Assembly (NCBI GenBank): GCA_052386675.1
Contig: JBQTJX010000039.1
Coordinates: 87,510-151,509 of the forward strand
DNA from: RBG-16-66-20 sp052386675
GTDB taxonomy: Bacteria > Pseudomonadota > Gammaproteobacteria > Burkholderiales > SG8-39
Length of the DNA stretch: 64,000 nucleotides
Direction of reading: 5' to 3'
Shown here piece by piece: positions 44,918 through 52,964 of the stretch (its first letter is position 1; each line of letters starts with the position of its first letter). Position numbers and translations under genes: made by a program. The notes below the pieces were generated by a model. The model did not search any database and had not been told where the DNA came from. It worked only from the letters and a program-made list of their open reading frames with translations.

Positions 44918-45004
44918 GCCCGGGTGGCGAAACTGGTAGACGCAGGGGACTTAAAATCCCCCGACCGCAAGGTCGTGCTGGTTCGAGTCCGGCCCCGGGC
45001 ACCA
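44918..45004 (+). tRNA. tRNA-Leu (anticodon TAA)
   Basis: An 87-base class II tRNA with acceptor GCCCGGG/CCCGGGC, anticodon loop CTTAAAA, a long variable arm (CGACCGCAAGGTCG) and encoded CCA. UUA is rare in such a GC-rich genome. Confidence 0.95.
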
Positions 45005-45020
45005 TAGGGAGGGCACGCGA

Positions 45021-45842
45021 ATGTTCCGCAGAAGGCATTTGACCAGGCCCGAACCCAGGCTGGAGCGCGCTGGCGCCTGGCTCTACGAAGCGCACCGCCG
45101 CCGCGACCGCTTCGGACCGATGCCCGAGGACCTGGCGCCGCAAAACCTCGCGGAGGCCTACGCCATACAGGGAGAGTTCGTCGGCATGCGAGGCCGGGAA
45201 CTGGGCGCGGTCGCGGGCTACAAGATCGCGTTGACCACGCCCGCCATGCGCCAGATGGTCGGGGTGCAGGACTCCATTGCCGGGGACATGCTGGAAAAGT
45301 CTCTGCTGCGTGGGCCGGCGCGGGTGCGCGAGGCGGATTACACGCGCCTGCTGGTGGAATTCGAGATCGCGGTGGAACTGGGGGAGGACCTGCCCGCTGT
45401 CGGCGCACCGTACACCAGGGCACGTGTCGCGCAGGCCGTGTCGGCGGTGATGCCGGCGCTGGAGTTGGCCGACGATCGCAATGCGGACTATGCGAACATC
45501 GCCTCGCATGCCCTGATGCTGGTCGCCGACAACGCCTGGAACGAGGGCGCGGTGCTGGGCGAGCGGTTGCGGGACTGGCAGGGCCTGGACCTCGGCGGCT
45601 TGCGCGGCGTCGCGACCATCAACGGCGTCGAGGTTGGCGAGGGCTATGGTCGTGATGTCATGGGGCATCCGTTCGAGGCACTCGCCTGGGTGGCGAACAA
45701 CCTGGCAGCGCGTGGTCTCGGCCTCTGGCGCAGCGACATCGTGATCACCGGCAGCCTGGTGACCACGAAGTTTCCAAAGGCCGGGGATCGCATCCGCTTC
45801 GACGCCGGCGACCTCGGCGCGGTCGAACTCGCGGTGGACTGA
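45021..45842 (+). CDS. 2-keto-4-pentenoate hydratase / fumarylacetoacetase-like enzyme
   Basis: A 273-residue protein of the MhpD/FAH fold. VAGYKIALTTPAMRQMVGV gives the N-terminal lid, FEIAVELGEDLP supplies the acidic metal ligands, and the C-terminal DIVITGSLVTTKFPKAGDRIRFDAGDLGAVEL matches hydratases and decarboxylases of meta-cleavage pathways. It starts 17 bases after tRNA-Leu with AGGGAGGG as ribosome binding site. It is convergent with the ligase-dehydrogenase-dioxygenase set, two bases apart, and may serve the same pathway. Confidence 0.85.
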   Translation: MFRRRHLTRPEPRLERAGAWLYEAHRRRDRFGPMPEDLAPQNLAEAYAIQGEFVGMRGRELGAVAGYKIALTTPAMRQMVGVQDSIAGDMLEKSLLRGPARVREADYTRLLVEFEIAVELGEDLPAVGAPYTRARVAQAVSAVMPALELADDRNADYANIASHALMLVADNAWNEGAVLGERLRDWQGLDLGGLRGVATINGVEVGEGYGRDVMGHPFEALAWVANNLAARGLGLWRSDIVITGSLVTTKFPKAGDRIRFDAGDLGAVELAVD

Positions 45843-45843
45843 G

Positions 45844-47247
45844 CTAGCCGGATTCGAGCAGGCGCTTCAGTTCGAACTTCTGCACCTTTCCCATGGCGTT
45901 CCGGGGCAGGGCATCGAGGAACACGACCCGCCGCGGATGCTTGAACTTCGCCAACCGGTCCCGGAACAGCGCCAGGACCGCCGCCTCATCGATGGAGTCT
46001 CGGCGCACGATGCAGGCGCAGGCTGCTTCGCCCCATTTCCGGTCCGGGACGCCCACCACCGCCGCCTCGGCGATCGCGGGGCAGTCCGCCAGCACGTTCT
46101 CGAGCTCGGCCGGATAGACGTTTTCCCCGCCCGAGATGATGACATCCTTGGAGCGGCCCATGATCCAGAGAAATCCGTCCTCGTCCATCCGCCCGAGGTC
46201 GCCGGTGCGGAACCAGCCCCCGGGCGCGAACGCGGCTGCGGTCGCTGCCGGATCGTTCCAGTAGCCGCGCATGACATTGGGACCACGGACCTGCACTTCG
46301 CCCTCCACCAGCCGGACTTCGCAGTGGGGCGCGGCCTTGCCGGCGCTGCCCAGCTTGCGCTCGGCGTCTTCCTTGAGCAGGACCGTGGCGATGGGCGCGG
46401 TTTCCGTGCAGCCGTAGATCTGGCCCACCGGAACGCCGCGCGCGTGGAACGCCCGGATCTGCGAATCCGGGATCACCATGGATCCGGCGTTCAGCATTCG
46501 AAGCGAGGAGAGGTTCGTCGCCGTCCACGCGGGGTGGGAGATCACGGCCTGGATGGCCGCGGGCACGAGCAGGGAAATGGTTGGTCGGCGCGCGGCGACA
46601 TCGGCCAGCCACAGGGCGGGATCGAATCGACGGTGCAGAGTGACGGTGGCGCCGGCCAGAAGCGCCGGCAGCGTCTGGTTGTTGAGTCCGCCGACGTGAA
46701 ACATCGGCAGCGCGGTGAGGACGTGGTCCGCCTGGCCGAGGTCATGCGCGTGGATGCCGTTGAGGCCGTTCCACAGTAACGCATCCTGCGCCAGCACCGC
46801 GCCCTTAGCGAGGCCGGTCGTGCCGGAGGTGTAGACAATCAGGACATCGTCGGCGTCGCTGCCGTCGAGGCAGGCCGCTCGGGCGGCGGCGGGCGGACCC
46901 TGGGGCACATCCAGCGTGGCGGCGTGCTGCACGAACTCCCGTTCGGCGACCAGATAGCGTGGCCTGCAATCCTTGAGGATGGCGCGATGCTCAGCCGCAG
47001 TGAGGCGCCAGTTGAGTGGTACCAGGATCGCACCTGCCCGGGCGAGGGCAAACAGCAGCACGAGCATGCGCGGATCGTTGTATCCAAGGTAGGCCACGCG
47101 GTCGCCGCGGGCGACTCCGAGCGCGGGGGACAGGGCCTCGATCCGCTGCCAGAGCTCGCGATAGGTCAGGTCCTTGCCGTCGAAATGCAGGGCGACCTTG
47201 TCCGGAAAATGGGCCGCCCAGCGCTCGATGATCCGCGACAGGTTAAT
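45844..47247 (-). CDS. acyl-CoA synthetase (AMP-forming), probable ATT start
   Basis: A 467-residue ANL-family ligase from 47247: VYTSGTTGLAKGAVL (P-loop), GQIYGCTETAP, WFRTGDLGRMDEDGFLWIMGRSKDVIISGGENVYPAELE and the catalytic Lys in MGKVQKFELKRL. The N-terminal residues NLSRIIERWAAHFPDKVALHFDGKDLTYRELW belong to the family but have no ATG, GTG or TTG ahead of them. ATT at 47247 overlaps the TAA of the acyl-CoA dehydrogenase by one base and has GGGGAGG six bases upstream. A GTG at 47097 would lose 50 conserved residues. The acid activated is unknown. Confidence 0.85.
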   Translation of the reverse strand: MNLSRIIERWAAHFPDKVALHFDGKDLTYRELWQRIEALSPALGVARGDRVAYLGYNDPRMLVLLFALARAGAILVPLNWRLTAAEHRAILKDCRPRYLVAEREFVQHAATLDVPQGPPAAARAACLDGSDADDVLIVYTSGTTGLAKGAVLAQDALLWNGLNGIHAHDLGQADHVLTALPMFHVGGLNNQTLPALLAGATVTLHRRFDPALWLADVAARRPTISLLVPAAIQAVISHPAWTATNLSSLRMLNAGSMVIPDSQIRAFHARGVPVGQIYGCTETAPIATVLLKEDAERKLGSAGKAAPHCEVRLVEGEVQVRGPNVMRGYWNDPAATAAAFAPGGWFRTGDLGRMDEDGFLWIMGRSKDVIISGGENVYPAELENVLADCPAIAEAAVVGVPDRKWGEAACACIVRRDSIDEAAVLALFRDRLAKFKHPRRVVFLDALPRNAMGKVQKFELKRLLESG

Positions 47248-48481
47248 CGTCTGCCTCCCCGGCTTCGTACAACGCCTCGCGGCCGATCCGGTCCAGGCAC
47301 AACTCCGCCGTCCACGGGAGCATCAGCGAGCCGCAGCGCGAATCGCGGTACAGGCGCTCAAGCGGCAAGCTCTTCTGCATGGATTGGCCGCCACAGGTAC
47401 GGATCGCGAGCGCACACAGGGCGTTGGCGTTCTCCATGATCGTGAACTGTGCGGCATAGGCGCGCAAGCGCGCGTCCTTGGGCGGGTCGATGCGGGCGTC
47501 CTCGAGCATTCGCAGGAACAGCGCCCGTGTCTGCTCCAGCTTGACCCACATCTCGGCCACCGCGATCTGCTTGGTGGGATACATGCGCCGCCTTACCGGC
47601 GGCATGCCATCGACTTCGCCGCGCAGGTACCGAACTGTGAACTCATACGCGGCGATGGCAATGCCCATGTAGGTGGGCGACAGCGTGGTGAACATGTGCG
47701 GCCAGCGGTTCGCGGCCTGGAAGTACACGCCGCGCGGCATCATCTGCGCCTCGTCCGGGACGAATACATCCTTGAACACGAGATTGCGGGATACCGTGCC
47801 GCGCATCCCGAGCGGGTCCCAGTCTCCGGTCACGGCCAGCCCGGGCGCCGACCCCGGCACTGCGATGTAGAGCGTGTCCCGCATCGACCGGTCGGGCTTG
47901 TCCTCGGTACAGAGCACGCCGTAGTAGTCGGCCGCGCCCGAGAGCGAGGCGAAGATCTTCCGGCCATTGACCACCCAGCCGCCGTCGACCTTGGTCGCCG
48001 CAGTTCCGAAAGGCGCCTTGCCGGCCGCGGCGGCGCTGCCTTCGGAAAACGGCTGCGCGTAGATGGCGCCATCCTTCACGACGCGTCCGAAGTGGACTGA
48101 GCGGTGCTGCTCATGCTGTGCCCGCTCGGCCGGCGTCATGTCGAGGTCATCCGCCAGCAATCCTGGCCAGAGAGTGGAGCACATGTGCATATTGAGCGTG
48201 AGGGCGGTGGCGCCGCAGTACTTGCCCAGCGTCGCGGACACCAGGGCGTAGGTCCTGAAATCGGCGCCATGGCCACCGTAGGACTCCGGCACGCAAAGAC
48301 CCAGCAGCCCGGCCGCCTTTAGATCGGCGTAGTTCTCGAACGGGAAACTGGCCTCGCTGTCGTGACGCGCGGCGCGGGAGGCGAAGCGCGGGCCGAGCGA
48401 TTCGGCCAGCGCGATCAGGTCGCGCTGTTTCTGGGTCAGCGACAGGCTGGACCCGGCGACGGCATAGCGGGGATCGCTCAT
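47243..48481 (-). CDS. acyl-CoA dehydrogenase
   Basis: A 412-residue flavoenzyme. All three domains are visible: helical N-terminus, middle barrel with GWVVNGRKIFASLSGAADYYGVL, and helical C-terminus with IRTCGGQSMQKSLPLERLYRDSR. The line LPWTAELCLDRIGR replaces the usual GT-motif. It oxidises acyl-CoA at alpha-beta carbons. The catalytic Glu cannot be assigned with confidence. It lies between the alpha/beta hydrolase and the acyl-CoA ligase on one strand with four-base overlaps, suggesting a catabolic operon. Confidence 0.88.
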   Translation of the reverse strand: MSDPRYAVAGSSLSLTQKQRDLIALAESLGPRFASRAARHDSEASFPFENYADLKAAGLLGLCVPESYGGHGADFRTYALVSATLGKYCGATALTLNMHMCSTLWPGLLADDLDMTPAERAQHEQHRSVHFGRVVKDGAIYAQPFSEGSAAAAGKAPFGTAATKVDGGWVVNGRKIFASLSGAADYYGVLCTEDKPDRSMRDTLYIAVPGSAPGLAVTGDWDPLGMRGTVSRNLVFKDVFVPDEAQMMPRGVYFQAANRWPHMFTTLSPTYMGIAIAAYEFTVRYLRGEVDGMPPVRRRMYPTKQIAVAEMWVKLEQTRALFLRMLEDARIDPPKDARLRAYAAQFTIMENANALCALAIRTCGGQSMQKSLPLERLYRDSRCGSLMLPWTAELCLDRIGREALYEAGEADD

Positions 48482-49233
48482 AGGCAGTGGCGTTTCAGAA
48501 AGCCGAGCAGTGCGGCGTTGAACTCGTCCGGCTGGTCCATCGGGCCGAGGTGGCCGCAGCCGTCGAGCAGGACGAACTCGGCGCCCGGAATCCTCTGCGC
48601 CATCTTCTCCATCACCTTGGGTGGCGCGGTACGGTCATCGCTGCCGGCGATCAGGAGCGTGGGCACCTTGATGTCAGCCAGCTCTTTGCGCCGGTCGAAG
48701 GTGGTGAGGAACTGCACCGCCTTGCGATACGTTTCCGGCGCGATGCCGGACATGATCTTCTCCGCCAGCGCGAGGCCGGAAGGGTCCGACCTGGACCCGC
48801 GCATGGTCGACATCAGGCGCGCGGCGATATCGGCCATGGACTGGCCCTGGTCCAGCGGTGCGATGCGCGCGGCGATGAATTGCTTCGTGAACTCGCTGTC
48901 GCCACCGGCGAACGCCGGGCTGGTGAAGGACAGCACCAGCGCCTTCACCACCTCCGGATGGCGAGCATAGGTTTCCTGCGCGACCAGCCCCCCCATGCTG
49001 TGCCCGACCAGGACCACGGGCTCGCCGCCGAGGGCTTCGACCAGGCGCTTGAGGGAGGCGCTGACCTGTTCCAGGTCGTAGGGCTCCACGATCGGGCTCT
49101 CGCCGTAGCCTGGCTGGTCCCAGGCGTGCGCGGGATAGCCGAGGGTGGCGAAGTACGGCAATTGCCGCTCCCAGGCATGGTGGCCGCCGCCGACGCCGTG
49201 CAGAAAAAGCAGGGGGCTGCGAGGCGGCTTCAT
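48478..49233 (-). CDS. alpha/beta hydrolase
   Basis: A 251-residue alpha/beta-hydrolase: oxyanion region LFLHGVGGGHHAW, nucleophile Ser in VLVGHSMGG, acid in IAGSDDRTAPP, His in DGCGHLGPMDQPDEFN. ATG at 49233 overlaps the upstream dioxygenase-like gene (ATGA), so they are coupled. If the upstream enzyme is a true NicX, this could be the deformylase step (NicD) or another ring-fission hydrolase; this is inference from order only. Confidence 0.88.
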   Translation of the reverse strand: MKPPRSPLLFLHGVGGGHHAWERQLPYFATLGYPAHAWDQPGYGESPIVEPYDLEQVSASLKRLVEALGGEPVVLVGHSMGGLVAQETYARHPEVVKALVLSFTSPAFAGGDSEFTKQFIAARIAPLDQGQSMADIAARLMSTMRGSRSDPSGLALAEKIMSGIAPETYRKAVQFLTTFDRRKELADIKVPTLLIAGSDDRTAPPKVMEKMAQRIPGAEFVLLDGCGHLGPMDQPDEFNAALLGFLKRHCL

Positions 49234-50276
49234 GCCAATGCCCCCGCCAGCTTGCCGCTTTCCACGACCGCCCTGCCGTCCAGCGCCACCGTGCAATGGC
49301 GCAGCGGCAGGTCAAAATGCCCCAGCGTGTGGCGGCCGGCGACCTCGTTGGCTCCGGTCGAGTACAGGAAGTTGCCCGCGAAGGCCCGTTGCTCTGTCCC
49401 GTTCACGTCGCGCTTGTCGTAGAGCGCGATTGCATCCCAGCGCGCGCGCGTGTTCATTCCCCAGCCGACGTGGGAAACCGCGTAGGCATCGCGATCGCCC
49501 CAGGCGGCAAAGTAGTCGCGCATCAGTTCCGCATCGAGCGAATCGCCGTCGATGCGGGTGACGTAGTCTCCCTCGATCGTCAGGCGAACCGCGGATTCGA
49601 GGTGCCGCTTGAAGGTGAGATTCATGTCACCAGCGGCGAGCACGAGGCTGCCGTCCACGCTGCCGGCCTTCGGGAAGCACAGGCACAGGCCGCCCGGCCA
49701 GTGCGACAGGGTTCCCGGCTTCTCGGTGTAGCCCCAGACGCCCCCGACCTTCGCGCCCTCGACCCTGATCCTCAGGTCGGTCCCGGCGGGCGAGGTGACC
49801 GTCATGGCGCGTGCCTCGCGCAGCAGCCTCATGGCCGCGCGCACCTTTTGCTCGTCGTCCGGGGAGGGCGCAAGGCGCTCAAGCGCCTCTGGATGCTCGT
49901 TGGAGATGTACAGCACGCGTGCGCCGCCACCCAGGATCCGCGGCAGCTCGGCGGCGTGCATCAGGCCTTCAAGCGTGCAATCGGCGACGAAACCACTGGC
50001 GGCAAGCGCCGCCACCGCGGCGCCCATGTCACGGAGCGCCACCGAGGCCCCGGTGGAGCGGATCGGTACCGGCGCCGTCTGGCGTGGCGTCGGCACCACG
50101 ACGTGGAAAGGGCGGGCGCCAAGGCGCGCCAGCGCCAGCTCGGCGAGCTGCACGTTGAGGGCGCGGGACTGGGTTTCCGAGAGGATCGCGCAGGACTCCC
50201 CGGGCGCGACCTTGCAGCGCGCGAACACCTCGGCGAACAGGTCGATCCACTTGGCTTCGATGCGGTCGGCAAACAT
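49230..50276 (-). CDS. NicX-like 2,5-dihydroxypyridine 5,6-dioxygenase family protein
   Basis: A 348-residue protein of the M29-like/NicX fold. Putative Fe(II) ligands His269 (AVSHVGWGMN), His320 and Asp322 (LGHFDLPL) have nearly the spacing known in NicX (H265, H318, D320). NicX opens 2,5-dihydroxypyridine in nicotinate degradation. Many relatives are mis-called leucyl aminopeptidases. The divergent MarR gene is consistent with nicotinate-type clusters, where NicR is MarR-like. Substrate is uncertain because the neighbouring CoA-ligase and acyl-CoA dehydrogenase are not part of the nicotinate pathway. Confidence 0.75.
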   Translation of the reverse strand: MFADRIEAKWIDLFAEVFARCKVAPGESCAILSETQSRALNVQLAELALARLGARPFHVVVPTPRQTAPVPIRSTGASVALRDMGAAVAALAASGFVADCTLEGLMHAAELPRILGGGARVLYISNEHPEALERLAPSPDDEQKVRAAMRLLREARAMTVTSPAGTDLRIRVEGAKVGGVWGYTEKPGTLSHWPGGLCLCFPKAGSVDGSLVLAAGDMNLTFKRHLESAVRLTIEGDYVTRIDGDSLDAELMRDYFAAWGDRDAYAVSHVGWGMNTRARWDAIALYDKRDVNGTEQRAFAGNFLYSTGANEVAGRHTLGHFDLPLRHCTVALDGRAVVESGKLAGALA

Positions 50277-50315
50277 GGCGCTTGCTCCTGGGCCGGGGCT
50301 GATCTATCGTATTAG

Positions 50316-50345
50316 ATGAAATTTCATAGGTCAATGAAAACTCAT
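50316..50345. promoter_or_regulatory. MarR-type operator: palindrome ATGAAATTTCAT and a similar second site
   Basis: A perfect 12-bp palindrome lies at 50316-50327 and ATGA-4nt-TCAT at 50334-50345, 18 bases apart centre to centre, between the divergent NicX-like and MarR genes. The region is the most AT-rich nearby. Plausible binding sites for the adjacent regulator. Confidence 0.55.
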
Positions 50346-50810
50346 AAACCGCGTCGGGCACCGGGAAAACCGAAGGGCGGGTTCCCGAACGACTACCTGC
50401 CGTACCTGGTGGCGCGGGCGAGCCACGTGATTCTGCGCGATTTCCACGCCCTGCTCGCGCCGGCGCGGATGCGGGTGACGGAATGGCGCGTGCTGGGCAC
50501 GCTGTCGGCGGGCGGCGGCTATACGGTCGGCGCGCTGGCCCGCGCCACGCTGTTCAAACAACCGACGCTGTCCAAGCTGCTCGACGGGCTGGAGCGCCGC
50601 GGGCTGGTGCGGCGGGTGGCGGGGGAGATGGACCTGCGGCAGGCGCAGGTGGAACTCACCCCCGCTGGCCGGCGACGGATCGTGCCGCTCGTGGCGAAGG
50701 CCCGCCAGAGGGAGGCCGTTCTGTTGCGCCGGTTCCGCACGGCGGACGTCCGGGCCTTCAAGCGGCTCCTCGTGACATTTGCGGCGGGCTTCGAGTCCCC
50801 TCTGGGCTAA
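50334..50810 (+). CDS. MarR-family transcriptional regulator
   Basis: A 158-residue winged-helix regulator: LARATLFKQPTLSKLLDGLERRGLVRRVAGEMDLRQAQVELTPAGRR is the DNA-binding segment and wing. A start at 50316 would put the operator palindrome inside the coding region, so ATG 50334 (with TAGG upstream) is preferred. Divergent from the NicX-like gene, which it probably represses. Confidence 0.87.
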   Translation: MKTHKPRRAPGKPKGGFPNDYLPYLVARASHVILRDFHALLAPARMRVTEWRVLGTLSAGGGYTVGALARATLFKQPTLSKLLDGLERRGLVRRVAGEMDLRQAQVELTPAGRRRIVPLVAKARQREAVLLRRFRTADVRAFKRLLVTFAAGFESPLG

Positions 50811-50821
50811 TATCGGCTTCC

Positions 50822-51265
50822 ATGATCGTCTACGACCTGCGCTGCGCGGAGGGACACCGGTTCGAGGGCTGGTTCGGTTCCGCGAAGGACTTCGCGTCTC
50901 AGCGGAAGCGCGGCCTGCTGGGTTGCCCGACCTGCGGCGCCGGGAGCATCGAGCGTGCGCTGTCGGCTCCGCGGATCAACGTCGGTGCACAGGCGCCATC
51001 GACGCCGGCGGTAGCCCCGGAAATGGAGGGCAAAGACCCCTTTGCCATTGCCCAGATCCTCTATTCACGGATGCTGGACGAGGTGCTCAAGAGTTCCGAG
51101 GACGTCGGGAAAGCGTTTCCGGCAGAGGCGCGGAAAATGTACTACAGCGAGGTCCCGGCGCGTCCGATTCGCGGACAAGCCTCGGACGAGGAGCATGCGG
51201 CCCTGGTGGACGAGGGCATTCCTGTGGCGAGGATCCCTGTGCCCCCAAGTGGCAAGATGAACTGA
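50822..51265 (+). CDS. DUF1178 family protein with zinc-ribbon N-terminus
   Basis: A 147-residue protein: MIVYDLRCAEGHRFEGWFGS, then LGCPTCGAGSIERALSAPRI, giving three to four Cys in a probable zinc ribbon. The C-terminal part (EEHAALVDEGIPVARIPVP) is the DUF1178 signature. Function unknown; common in proteobacteria. It begins 11 bases after the MarR gene. A long upstream reading frame is a shadow. Confidence 0.88.
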   Translation: MIVYDLRCAEGHRFEGWFGSAKDFASQRKRGLLGCPTCGAGSIERALSAPRINVGAQAPSTPAVAPEMEGKDPFAIAQILYSRMLDEVLKSSEDVGKAFPAEARKMYYSEVPARPIRGQASDEEHAALVDEGIPVARIPVPPSGKMN

Positions 51266-51312
51266 GGAACTTGGAATACCTGCAATCAGTATTATGTAAA
51301 GTCTAATCAAGT

Positions 51313-51966
51313 CTAGTCCACCGCCCCAGCTCGCCTGAGTAGCTCCACCAGCACCTTCTCATTCCTCGCCAGGGCAATACGCAGCGCCGTAGCGCCATCC
51401 GGCGAGGCGATCCTGAAGTCCGCGTCATCCTGCAGGAGAATTCGGGCGGAATCCGTGTGACCGCCTCGCGCCGCCAGCATCAGGGCCGAGTAGCCATTGG
51501 GCGCAATCGCGTCCTTGTCGGCACCCTTGTCCAGGAGATAGCGAACCATCTCATCGCGGCCCTCGAAGGCCGCGTAGTGAAGCGGCGCCCACCCCTCATG
51601 CCTGACCGGTACCCCGCGATCCACCAGGATCCTGGCAACTCCCAAGTGGCCCTTCAGGCTGGCCATCATGAGCGCCGTGTCGCCCTGGGGGCTCCGGCGC
51701 CCTGTATCCGCCTTCCTGTCGACCAGGAGAGCGACCAGGTTCTCGTGCCCAAGCCGGGAGGCGATCATGAGCGCGGTATGCCCCCCCTTGTCTGGTGTGT
51801 TGGGATCCAGGCCCTTACCCAGATACTCAGCCACCACCTTGGCGTCCCCGTCCTCGACCGCCCGGAGGAAGGCCTCGTAGGACTGGCCATAGGACGCCGA
51901 TGAAAGCGTACTAATAAACGTAAATACAACAAGTTGGACTACATATATAAAGTTATTTGTAATCAT
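51313..51966 (-). CDS. secreted ankyrin-repeat protein
   Basis: A 217-residue protein with an N-terminal signal peptide (MITNNFIYVVQLVVFTFISTLSSASYG) and about five ankyrin repeats: TPDKGGHTALMIASRLGHENLVALLVD, SPQGDTALMMASLKGHLGVARILVD and so on. Such periplasmic ankyrin proteins mediate protein-protein contacts. The first ~70 coding bases are strikingly AT-rich. The ATG overlaps the holB stop (ATGA), with GGAGG eight bases upstream. In relatives I recall tatD and pilZ genes between holB and an ankyrin gene; they are absent here. Confidence 0.85.
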   Translation of the reverse strand: MITNNFIYVVQLVVFTFISTLSSASYGQSYEAFLRAVEDGDAKVVAEYLGKGLDPNTPDKGGHTALMIASRLGHENLVALLVDRKADTGRRSPQGDTALMMASLKGHLGVARILVDRGVPVRHEGWAPLHYAAFEGRDEMVRYLLDKGADKDAIAPNGYSALMLAARGGHTDSARILLQDDADFRIASPDGATALRIALARNEKVLVELLRRAGAVD

Positions 51967-52952
51967 GAGGAAGACCTCCCCGGAAAACTCGAAAGCATTT
52001 CCGCGGCGAATAGCCTGGGGTTGAGTGGATGCTTCGCCAGGAGCCGATTGCGGCCCATGGCCCTGGCGAAGGCCAGCCACTGCTTCGCTTGGGCACGCGA
52101 CCTGAGCCGAAGTTCGGGAAGAAACCGGGAGCGCCCCGCAAGGTCGACGAATGCACGGTCCAGCGCGATTTTCTGCAGCACTTCGGCAAGCAGTTCCAGC
52201 GTTTCCCGGTCCGGGATCGAAGCGGCTGCCTCGAAATCCGAGGCCTCCAGCGCGCGCAGGAGGCCGTCTATGGCCTCCGCATGCCCGCCAGTCGCAATCT
52301 CGAGCGCGCGTCGAGGCGCGCCACCGGAAAAGGCCAGCCAACGGACCGGCTCCGGGACAGCTTGCGCTGTCAGCCAGGCAAGGGACGTTTTCTGTGCCGG
52401 CAGCGTCACCGGGACCGCAACGCAGCGGCTGCGGATCGTCGGCAGCAGGCGCGCGGGCCTGTGTGACACCAGAAGGAACATGGCCCCGGTTGGCGGTTCC
52501 TCCAGGCTTTTGAGGAGCGAATTCGCCGAGGAGGCGTTCATGTCCTCCGCCGGATGGATGATCGCGACTCGACGCCCGCCACGGTGGGATCCAACATTGA
52601 CGAAATCGGCCAGCGCGCGGACCTGCTCGATCTTGATTTCGGTGCTTGGCTTGGAGGTCTTTGCGGGCGCATCGTCGTCCTCGTCGGCCTGCGCGGCGTA
52701 ACGCCCGAGCGCCTCGGGCTCGACGTAGCGCACGTCCGGATGGTTGGTGCCAAGGAACCAGCGGCAGGCGGAGCAGGCGCCGCATGGCTCGGAGCCCTGC
52801 CCCGCGGCCTCGCAAACCAGCAACTGGGCGAAGCGCTCCGCGAGCGCGAGCTTTCCCACGCCCTGCGTTCCGTGCAAAAGCAGCGCGTGCGGCAGCCGCG
52901 CGCGCAGCGCGACGAGGCGGCGCCACGCTTCGGGCTGGAGTGCCGCGATCAT
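51963..52952 (-). CDS. holB: DNA polymerase III subunit delta'
   Basis: A 329-residue clamp-loader subunit. P-loop-like GTQGVGKLALAERF, zinc module CEAAGQGSEPCGACSAC, IIHPAEDMNASSANSLLKSLEEPP and the arginine-finger SRC region SHRPARLLPTIRSRC. Follows tmk, the usual order. Confidence 0.93.
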   Translation of the reverse strand: MIAALQPEAWRRLVALRARLPHALLLHGTQGVGKLALAERFAQLLVCEAAGQGSEPCGACSACRWFLGTNHPDVRYVEPEALGRYAAQADEDDDAPAKTSKPSTEIKIEQVRALADFVNVGSHRGGRRVAIIHPAEDMNASSANSLLKSLEEPPTGAMFLLVSHRPARLLPTIRSRCVAVPVTLPAQKTSLAWLTAQAVPEPVRWLAFSGGAPRRALEIATGGHAEAIDGLLRALEASDFEAAASIPDRETLELLAEVLQKIALDRAFVDLAGRSRFLPELRLRSRAQAKQWLAFARAMGRNRLLAKHPLNPRLFAAEMLSSFPGRSSS

Positions 52953-52964
52953 ACGGTCATCGCC

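Noticed and set aside
52154..52700. Frames on the plus strand opposite holB and tmk
   Set aside because: Arg/Ala/Pro-rich shadows without start signals, covered by conserved minus-strand genes.
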